A stretch of DNA of 16,839 nucleotides, from NCBI GenBank assembly GCA_012800805.1, contig JAAZIO010000035.1, positions 1 through 16,839 of the forward strand, read 5' to 3'. Under the pieces are notes generated by a model. It was not told the DNA's origin. It was given only the letters and a program-made list of their open reading frames with translations, and did no database searches. Origin of the DNA: Clostridiales bacterium (GTDB taxonomy: Bacteria > Bacillota > Clostridia > Christensenellales > CAG-917). Shown piece after piece: positions 1 to 4,472 of the stretch. Position numbers and translations under genes: made by a program. The first letter of the stretch is position 1, and every line of letters starts with the position of its first letter.

Positions 1-493
1 AATCGAAAAATTTTGCGGGAAGAACAAGATTTCCATTCATTAAGTAGCCGAGAATTCCAGGCACCAAAAACAGTGCGCTGAGAATCATCAGCACAAGAGA
101 TTTGGCGCGGCTGCCTTCATATACTACGCGCTTCTTTTTGCCTTGCTCCGCCGCTTTTTGCGCCGCCGGCTGGTTGGGAACGGGTGCGTATCCCTGAGGC
201 AGATACCCCGGCGGAAAAGCTTGCTGCATTCCTTGCGGGTAGCCCTGCTGAACCATGCCTTGAATGGGCAATACCATGATTTGCGGATACATTCCCATGG
301 GAGGAGGCGAGGGCATCTGGGTATAATCGGGCGCGCAGGCAATGGGCGGTACAGGTACCGTCCTTGAGGGGATATTAACACTCATCGTAACGCCGCAGCT
401 TGGGCATTTGATTCTGTGTTTATATCCGGCCGGCGCGTTAACCGGCGCCTCAAAACTTATGTCGGCATGGCAGCTCGGACATTTAGTGAACAT
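1..493 (-). CDS. Zinc-ribbon, Pro/Gln-rich membrane protein (3' end beyond left edge)
   Basis: Reading from the ATG at 493 leftwards gives an open frame of 164 codons that leaves the window without a stop, so the protein is incomplete at its C terminus. Seen in the sequence: a zinc-ribbon-like N terminus with CPSC at residues 5-8 and CPSC at residues 30-33; a low-complexity stretch rich in Pro, Gln, Gly, Tyr and Met (about 45-112); a basic KKKR patch near 119-122; and a hydrophobic segment at about 132-151 fitting a membrane span. The start is supported by GGAGG 5 bases upstream and by a consensus promoter further up. The ribbon resembles the short MJ0042-type zinc ribbons that precede linkers and membrane anchors in many bacterial proteins of unknown role. 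I cannot assign a function. The ribbon probably binds one zinc in the cytoplasm, with the remainder at or across the membrane. Confidence 0.8.
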   Translation of the reverse strand, partial: MFTKCPSCHADISFEAPVNAPAGYKHRIKCPSCGVTMSVNIPSRTVPVPPIACAPDYTQMPSPPPMGMYPQIMVLPIQGMVQQGYPQGMQQAFPPGYLPQGYAPVPNQPAAQKAAEQGKKKRVVYEGSRAKSLVLMILSALFLVPGILGYLMNGNLVLPAKFFD

Positions 494-530
494 ATTTCCT
501 CCAATATAGGACTGCGCAAATATATATACT

Positions 531-559
531 ATATTAAACCAATATCCAACCTATGTCAA
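531..559 (-). promoter_or_regulatory. Sigma-A type promoter of the zinc-ribbon gene
   Basis: On the minus strand a perfect TTGACA (559-554) is followed after 17 bases by TAATAT (536-531). Predicted transcription starts near 524, giving a leader of about 30 nt that carries the GGAGG ribosome binding site before the ATG at 493. Confidence 0.8.
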
Positions 560-583
560 TGCTAATCAAAAACAAATTAATTC

Positions 584-596
584 GTCACAGTGTGAC
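584..596. promoter_or_regulatory. Perfect 13-bp palindrome, candidate operator
   Basis: GTCACA-G-TGTGAC is a perfect 6-1-6 inverted repeat in the spacer between the divergent zinc-ribbon and dehydrogenase genes. It lies 25 bp upstream of the minus-strand -35 box and overlaps the weak -35-like GTGACA of a possible plus-strand promoter. The position suits a repressor or dual-regulator site. No regulator gene is visible nearby, so the role is inference. Confidence 0.45.
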
Positions 597-621
597 AATA
601 ATTAACATTTTTGAACATTAT
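592..621 (+). promoter_or_regulatory. Possible promoter of the short-chain dehydrogenase
   Basis: GTGACA (592-597, 5 of 6 consensus bases) and CATTAT (616-621, 4 of 6) are separated by 18 bp. Transcription would start near 628, placing the preferred ATG at 663 about 35 nt downstream. Weak evidence; it is the best candidate I find in this spacer. Confidence 0.35.
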
Positions 622-662
622 ATTCAATGCATAATAATGTTTTTATGTTAAAAACTAAAAGC

Positions 663-1451
663 ATGAAGAAGGTGTGTTTTATTATCGGAGCGTCCAGCGG
701 AATAGGTGAAAGCTGCGCTCAAAAGTTCTTGTCCGAAGGTTATGTGGTATACAACGGCTCCAGAAACCCCTCCACAGTCGACGGGGTTAAAAACCTTACC
801 CTTGACGTGGCAACTGAAAGCACCATAGACGAGGCCATTTCGATAATCGAAGAGGAGCAGGGTGGGCTTGATGTGCTTGTATACAGCGCGGGATACTCTA
901 TGATGGCGCCCGTGGAATACGCTAAACAGTCCGACTACCGCTATCTTATGGAAGTTAACTTTTTCGGCTTCGTGCTTACCGTTCAAAAGGCTATGCCTCT
1001 TCTTGTAAGACGCCACGGCAGAATTATCGCGCTAAGTTCAATCGGCGCTGTGGTTCCGATTGGTTTTGACGCTTTTTACTCCGCCTCCAAAGCGGCGCTC
1101 AATATGTTTATCAGAGAGCTTAACATAGAGATAGCCAAAAAAGGCGTTAAAGCGATTGCAGTAATGCCCGGAGGCACCAAAACCAGCTTTACAAGAGACA
1201 GAAATGTTTACAGCGAAGAGGAAGCAAAAGAGTATTCGGAATATGTTAAAAACGCAAGCAAAGCGCTTGGCGAAATAGAGCAAAAGGGTATGTCTCCCGA
1301 AGAAGTGGCCGAAACGGTTTATCGCGCCGCTACGGGAAAGACCCCTGAAATAATATCTGCGGGAGCGGTCAACAAGGCCATTCATGCGCTCTCCCGCATT
1401 ATGCCAACCCTTGAGACAAGGATGATTTCAAAACTGATTTTCAGGGTTTAG
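663..1451 (+). CDS. Classical short-chain dehydrogenase/reductase (SDR)
   Basis: NAD(P)-dependent oxidoreductase of the classical SDR fold, predicted cytoplasmic, 262 aa. Numbered from the ATG at 663: the cofactor-binding GxxxGxG motif is GASSGIG at residues 9-15; SAG at 75-77 stands where NNAG is usual; the catalytic tetrad candidates are Asn99, Ser126, Tyr139 and Lys143 (YSASK). The C-terminal part has PGG near 175 and a variable substrate region. I prefer 663 because the Rossmann strand of SDRs normally starts within the first few residues. In-frame ATGs at 627 and 645 would add 12 or 6 residues, and none of the three has a convincing Shine-Dalgarno sequence. The gene stands alone with a terminator behind it. 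The substrate cannot be read from the sequence; steroid, retinol or acyl-type ketones are all possible. Confidence 0.9.
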   Translation: MKKVCFIIGASSGIGESCAQKFLSEGYVVYNGSRNPSTVDGVKNLTLDVATESTIDEAISIIEEEQGGLDVLVYSAGYSMMAPVEYAKQSDYRYLMEVNFFGFVLTVQKAMPLLVRRHGRIIALSSIGAVVPIGFDAFYSASKAALNMFIRELNIEIAKKGVKAIAVMPGGTKTSFTRDRNVYSEEEAKEYSEYVKNASKALGEIEQKGMSPEEVAETVYRAATGKTPEIISAGAVNKAIHALSRIMPTLETRMISKLIFRV

Positions 1452-1478
1452 TCATAACCCCCGGGGTTTTATATAAAT

Positions 1479-1506
1479 TGCGGCGCTTGCGCCGCATTTT
1501 TCTTTT
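1479..1506 (+). terminator. Rho-independent terminator of the SDR gene
   Basis: TGCGGCGC-TT-GCGCCGCA forms an 8-bp GC-rich stem (1479-1496) directly followed by a T-rich tail (TTTTTCTTTTT). It begins 28 bp after the stop codon. The spacer from here to 1691 is AT-rich and shows no gene. Confidence 0.85.
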
Positions 1507-1691
1507 TAGAAAGTTACGCATATAGTATATCTTTAAATTTAACATACGGTTTCATTATTTTAAATTGAGGTTAATGATATTTTTAAATTGCGGTTAAAGG
1601 TATTTAAAGAATTTATTGAGAAGAAAAATTAATTTTGTTTATATAAGGGGGTATCAAATTTTTTTATTATCTATTTTGTCCAACGGTCAGT

Positions 1692-2249
1692 TTAACTTAT
1701 TTCCTCAGCCGTTTTTTTGCCGTAAAACCTTTTTATTAATCTAACCAAAACGGGATACAAGGCGGGGACAATCAGAGCATTTGAGACAATATGAACTATA
1801 TAAAAGTAGGCGCCTTTTATATAATAGGCGGCAAAGAGAGACGGCAAAGAGCTCAACGGAACGCCGTAGGGAAGCGCCATCAGCGTGTCTATAAGGGTAG
1901 AGAGCACTCCGAACAAAGCCGTCATTATAACGGCGAAAACCGTAGCCTTAAAGGTATTCGGTTTTTTCAATATAATAGAAGAAAGCAGGGCAAGGGTGGG
2001 ATAATAGAGAAAATACAATATAACCCAGGTATGAACGCTGTATAGCGCAAGCTGAAGCAGACAAAACACCAGCGCCGCGGGAACCGCAATTTTTTTACCC
2101 ATAACGATGGCGAAAGAAATCACGGTTACGGTGACAAGCTCAATGTTGGGTATAAAGCTCAATAAAAACTTTAAGGCAAAAAGCAGCGCCGATATGACCG
2201 CGACATAAGAGATGTATTTTGCTCCGTTTTTAATCTTTGATTTATCCAT
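1692..2249 (-). CDS. ECF transporter S component, probably cobalamin or corrinoid-related
   Basis: Integral membrane protein of 185 aa with about six hydrophobic segments and a short basic N terminus. This is the size and shape of substrate-binding S components of energy-coupling-factor vitamin transporters. Residues 33-40 read IPNIELVT, the type of motif seen at the end of the first helices of ECF S proteins; a later region (about 120-150) has Leu-Pro-rich loops. Its start codon overlaps the end of the upstream lipoprotein gene by 8 bp, implying translational coupling. Both genes sit behind a cobalamin riboswitch, which argues for transport of B12, another corrinoid or a precursor such as dimethylbenzimidazole (CbrT- and CblT-like roles are both known among riboswitch-controlled S components). 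No EcfA, EcfA' or EcfT gene lies in the window, so a shared energising module elsewhere is assumed. The family call is fairly firm; the substrate comes from context. Confidence 0.75.
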   Translation of the reverse strand: MDKSKIKNGAKYISYVAVISALLFALKFLLSFIPNIELVTVTVISFAIVMGKKIAVPAALVFCLLQLALYSVHTWVILYFLYYPTLALLSSIILKKPNTFKATVFAVIMTALFGVLSTLIDTLMALPYGVPLSSLPSLFAAYYIKGAYFYIVHIVSNALIVPALYPVLVRLIKRFYGKKTAEEIS

Positions 2250-2682
2250 TAAAAGTTTCTGTTTTTATAAGGTAGCTTGCCCCGTTTACAAGCGGCAAAT
2301 CTTTTGCGCCTACTCCCGATAAATGATAGGTTTTTCCGTTATACTCGGTATCGTTTCCGAAATAGATATACTCGGTCTTTTCCAAATCGTGATAAATCGC
2401 AATAAACTCGCTATCATCCGTCGGCGTGACGCCGCCTGCTTTTTTAATCATTATTCCGAAAGGAAATTCCTCATATTCATAATCAATGTTTTCTTTTTCT
2501 TTAAGCATGATAAGCGCAAGGTGGAGGTTGTCCGCCGATGTCGAGAGCGTATACTCCTCGCCGCCAAGGATTATTTTAACGGTCTTTTCGCCGTTTTCAA
2601 TTACATCGTTGCATGATGTGAGCGCAAAAAGCAGAATAAGCGGCAACAACAAAGCTAAAATTAAGTTTTTAAAATTCTTCAT
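2242..2682 (-). CDS. DUF4430-like lipoprotein (transcobalamin C-terminal-like fold), candidate corrinoid-binding protein
   Basis: Predicted 146-aa lipoprotein anchored outside the cytoplasmic membrane. A lysine-containing n-region, a long leucine-rich h-region and the lipobox L21-T-S-C24 make Cys24 the lipidated residue. The mature part follows the DUF4430 pattern: an initial strand (KTVKIILGG), an ALIMLKEK helix, FGIMI with GG, a D-rich turn before FIAIY, then GVG and a final hydrophobic strand after the VNGASY turn. DUF4430 is related to the C-terminal domain of transcobalamin/intrinsic factor. Start chosen at 2682 because CAGGAG lies 5 bases upstream and the signal peptide begins there; an upstream in-frame start (2751) would read through the terminator hairpin. 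Under cobalamin riboswitch control and overlapping an ECF S component, it probably captures corrinoid for the transporter. The domain call is by pattern only. Confidence 0.72.
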   Translation of the reverse strand: MKNFKNLILALLLPLILLFALTSCNDVIENGEKTVKIILGGEEYTLSTSADNLHLALIMLKEKENIDYEYEEFPFGIMIKKAGGVTPTDDSEFIAIYHDLEKTEYIYFGNDTEYNGKTYHLSGVGAKDLPLVNGASYLIKTETFNG

Positions 2683-2711
2683 AAATACTCCTGAATAAAT
2701 AATCTGATAAT

Positions 2712-2734
2712 AAAAAACTCTCCCGGAGGAGAGC
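2712..2734 (-). terminator. Riboswitch expression-platform terminator
   Basis: On the minus strand CTCTCC-loop-GGAGAG is followed by six Ts and lies between the cobalamin aptamer and the lipoprotein start. The upstream segment GGAGGGAGC (around 2753-2761) can pair with the 5' arm of this hairpin, giving a plausible antiterminator. B12 binding would therefore end transcription early. Confidence 0.85.
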
Positions 2735-2893
2735 ATGAATAAACGCCCCAAAGCTCCCTCCGAGCGCGGGTTAAACGGTATCCTGACTTGGAGAGCTTTT
2801 ACGCTTTGCCTCCTTCCCTTTCAGTGGTTTAATGGCAACTTAGCTCCTCACAGTAGCGGGGGCTGTGAAGGATTTTCACCTTCTTCCCGTTTT
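2735..2893 (-). promoter_or_regulatory. Cobalamin (B12) riboswitch
   Basis: Read on the minus strand from 2893, the leader contains the conserved cobalamin aptamer elements in order: GGTGAAAATCC, the CCCCCGCTACTGTGA segment, CCACTG, GGGAAGG, and the B12 box AAGTCAGGATACC (2790-2778). Closing stem P1 is visible as AAACGG (2892-2887) pairing with CCGTTT (2778-2773). The aptamer spans about 2771-2893; the remaining bases to the terminator form the switching region. It controls the lipoprotein and S-component genes, repressing them when adenosylcobalamin or a related corrinoid is plentiful. Confidence 0.94.
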
Positions 2894-2898
2894 TTTAT

Positions 2899-2927
2899 AT
2901 TCTATCACCCTATTAAAAAGAGGTCAA
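2899..2927 (-). promoter_or_regulatory. Promoter of the riboswitch transcript
   Basis: TTGACC (2927-2922) and TAGAAT (2904-2899) on the minus strand are exactly 17 bp apart. Transcription would start within a few bases of the aptamer's first stem, as expected for a riboswitch leader. Confidence 0.82.
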
Positions 2928-3302
2928 TCTTTATTCCATAAAAAAGAAATTTGACCTTATTCTATAAAAAGAGTTCAAACCAAAAGAGGTTAAAGCTTAT
3001 TGACTTTAAATAATAAACTTAATGAAAGAGTGGCAATAATTCAATATCTTTGAAGAACTAAATTTCCTTAAACATCAAACTGCCGCCAATATAAAATAAA
3101 AAAGCAAGCCACGAAAGACACTTAAAATAAAAATTTAAATGATTACAAAAATTTAAACGATTAGCGATATTTATTAAACGGACAAACTCATTTAATTAAT
3201 GCACAGCGATATTATTAAGCGGGCAAACACAATAAATTAAGACGCAAAATAGTTTACGGGCAAGGCTGAAATTTCAATAAAGGGAGAGGGGAAAGCCTCC
3301 TA
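2928..3302. other. Gene-free AT-rich spacer with degenerate repeats
   Basis: I find no credible coding region or structured RNA here. The stretch is AT-rich and holds diverged direct repeats. TTATTCCATAAAAAAGA (2931-2947) resembles TTATTCTATAAAAAGAG (2957-2973). TTGACCTCTTTTTA of the riboswitch promoter has a near copy, TTGAACTCTTTTTA, further upstream on the minus strand. AGGTCAA (2921-2927) and TTGACCT (2951-2957) form an inverted pair. Confidence 0.5.
3131..3243. repeat. Diverged tandem direct repeats
   Basis: Two pairs of related units lie side by side. AAATTTAAATGATTAC (3131-3145 region) resembles AAATTTAAACGATTAG (about 3149-3164). AGCGATATTTATTAAACGGA (from 3163) resembles AGCGATATTATTAAGCGGGC (from 3205), each followed by CAAAC and an AT-rich tail, a period of about 42 bp. 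They look like eroded local duplications without conserved dyads. Confidence 0.5.
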
Positions 3303-3303
3303 T

Positions 3304-3326
3304 AAAAAAAGCCGGGGAAACCGGCT
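3304..3326 (-). terminator. Rho-independent terminator of the 111-aa protein gene
   Basis: On the minus strand AGCCGG-TTTCC-CCGGCT is followed by a run of Ts. The hairpin begins 1-2 bases after the TGA stop codon at 3328-3330, so the gene ends almost inside its own terminator. Confidence 0.87.
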
Positions 3327-3327
3327 A

Positions 3328-3663
3328 TCAGGCTAGAACGGGCTCAAGCCGTTCCATCATTTTTTCTTTAAGCGAAAGGTAAGCGTTTGATAATTCAAGT
3401 ATGTAGCGTTGTCTTTCGATGGGGTCAAGGCTGTCAAGCTTGGCTTTGTCGCAAAGCTGGGCAATGGGATTGATTATCTCCTCGCCCTTTTCAAGTATAG
3501 CCCGCATTTTCTTGTATACTTCCACTTCCGCTGGCGAAAGGCTCACGGGTCTGCCTTGCGAGTGCACATTAAGCCTGCTTTTGTAGTTGTTGGCTACCAG
3601 CCTGGCTTTGGCTTCCGCGGCCAAAACGCGAATCTTACACTTAGGATGTTTTACGTTGCTCAT
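3328..3663 (-). CDS. Unrecognised 111-aa charged helical protein
   Basis: I do not recognise this family. The start at 3663 is set by AGGAGG a few bases upstream; the in-frame ATG 30 bases earlier has no ribosome binding site and lies within a palindrome. The product is soluble, rich in Lys, Glu, Ala and Leu, and has no signal peptide or membrane segment. Its N terminus is basic (KHPKCKIRVLAAEAKARL), with a mid-region SLSPAEVEVYKKM and a C-terminal helix-rich half. The two Cys residues (9 and about 71) are not arranged as a metal site. A basic N terminus and helices would fit a nucleic-acid- or protein-binding accessory factor, but nothing proves it. The gene is monocistronic: an operator-like palindrome in front, a terminator immediately behind. 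It could be a small regulator or a lineage-specific protein. Confidence 0.75.
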   Translation of the reverse strand: MSNVKHPKCKIRVLAAEAKARLVANNYKSRLNVHSQGRPVSLSPAEVEVYKKMRAILEKGEEIINPIAQLCDKAKLDSLDPIERQRYILELSNAYLSLKEKMMERLEPVLA

Positions 3664-3674
3664 AATCCCCTCCT

Positions 3675-3691
3675 GATGGTATTTTACCATC
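3675..3691. promoter_or_regulatory. Perfect inverted repeat before the 111-aa protein gene
   Basis: GATGGTA-TTT-TACCATC is a 17-bp element with perfect 7-bp arms. It is located 11 bp upstream of the ATG at 3663 and touches the AGGAGG. As DNA it fits an operator; as RNA it would form a small hairpin next to the ribosome binding site. The minus-strand centre (GGTAAAATACC) also contains a TAAAAT that could serve as a -10 box, in which case a bound protein would block transcription. Confidence 0.5.
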
Positions 3692-3751
3692 AAAGAAAAG
3701 CTTATGGAACGCTATCGACAAAACTAGTACTTTACTTACAAAATCAGTTAT

Positions 3752-4135
3752 TTACTCTTTGCTTTCCTCTTGCGGGGTCTCTTCAGCAACGGCAGCGGGA
3801 GCGGCCTCTTCTTCATCGGGATTGCGCTTGTTTATGCCGACGATTTGAGTGACGGGCAAAGAGAATGTTATGCCCGCGCCCCTTTCATGGAGTTTACCCG
3901 CGACGGTTACCGCTTTCATAATATCGTTTTTTATCTCTTTTTTGCACACGATAAGAAGCAGCTCTTTTTCTTCTTTAACCGTGATTCCGTAAAAATGCAC
4001 GGCGTCTTTGCCGCCCGTTCCTCTTCCGTGGAGGATAGTTCCGCCGGTGGCGCCCGCAGCTTTAGCCGCGGCCATTAGGTCGTCCGCGACTCCTCTATCC
4101 ACTATGGTCATGACAAGTTCAAATTCGTTACTCAT
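3752..4135 (-). CDS. P-II-like signalling protein with acidic C-terminal tail
   Basis: 127-aa protein with the ferredoxin-like P-II layout. Strand 1 is ELVMTIVDRG (5-14). A GATGGTILHGRGTGG stretch (28-42) lies where canonical GlnB/GlnK have the T-loop base, and RGAGITFSLPV (85-95) corresponds to the conserved G-x-G-K-I-F-V segment of the nucleotide-binding region. The T-loop looks short and lacks the uridylylated Tyr of GlnB, so covalent control of the usual type is unlikely; nucleotide or metabolite binding is plausible. After residue 103 comes an Ala/Glu-rich acidic tail not typical of P-II. It starts 1 base after the first P-II-like gene, whose last codons (GGA GGA) serve as its ribosome binding site. 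Being downstream of a DUF1538 membrane gene suggests it gates that transporter, as P-II proteins do for AmtB. Confidence 0.82.
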   Translation of the reverse strand: MSNEFELVMTIVDRGVADDLMAAAKAAGATGGTILHGRGTGGKDAVHFYGITVKEEKELLLIVCKKEIKNDIMKAVTVAGKLHERGAGITFSLPVTQIVGINKRNPDEEEAAPAAVAEETPQEESKE

Positions 4136-4136
4136 T

Positions 4137-4472
4137 TTATCCTCCTATAAACCCTTTGACTGCCTCATACACTTCCTTTTCGGCAATGGAGCTGAGCGGG
4201 ATGGTAAAGGCGATTCCGTTGCCTATTTTATCCATCATGAAGTGCGAGGCAAGAGCGGACAAGGTTTTGCCTTTAATGCTGTCGGGGATTATTGCAAAAC
4301 ACACATCCTTGTCGCGGTCGGCAAGGCCCAGCCACTCAAGCATTTCGCCGCCGGCTGTGCCTCTTCCCATTGTTATTGTTGAAAAAACGATTCCGCACGA
4401 AACGGAAAAATGTTCGAACTCGGCTCCCATGCCTCTTGGCAGCATGGCTATCATAAGCGATAATTTATCCAT
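4137..4472 (-). CDS. P-II-like signalling protein, divergent paralogue
   Basis: 111-aa protein, also P-II-like but strongly diverged from its downstream neighbour. Strand 1 is LSLMIAMLPRGMG. A CGIVFSTITMGRGTAGG stretch (26-42) matches the GRGT region of the other paralogue. KIGNGIAFTIPL (82-93) corresponds to the conserved nucleotide-loop/strand segment, IGDGKIF in GlnB. The T-loop region is short (GEMLEWLGLADRDKD) and has no Tyr, so a classical uridylylation site is absent. Its ATG directly abuts the TAA of the DUF1538 gene (TAAATG), with GGAGG inside that gene's last codons. P-II proteins are trimers; two unlike copies in tandem could form homotrimers with different ligands or a heterotrimer. 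Likely partner: the DUF1538 membrane protein encoded just upstream. Confidence 0.8.
   Translation of the reverse strand: MDKLSLMIAMLPRGMGAEFEHFSVSCGIVFSTITMGRGTAGGEMLEWLGLADRDKDVCFAIIPDSIKGKTLSALASHFMMDKIGNGIAFTIPLSSIAEKEVYEAVKGFIGG

Noticed and set aside
584-596. CRP/FNR-type binding site
   Set aside because: CRP sites are TGTGA-N6-TCACA; here the arms are in the opposite order with a 1-bp centre.
648-1385. Minus-strand frames across the dehydrogenase gene
   Set aside because: Composition is typical of antisense shadows, there are no start signals, and the plus strand carries all SDR motifs in one frame.
1456-1470. AACCCC-C-GGGGTT dyad after the dehydrogenase as a separate regulatory site
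   Set aside because: It has almost no loop and is immediately followed by the much better terminator hairpin; likely incidental or part of the 3' structure.
2683-2751. N-terminal extension of the lipoprotein to 2751
   Set aside because: It would read through the riboswitch terminator and bury the signal peptide; the ATG at 2682 has a good ribosome site.
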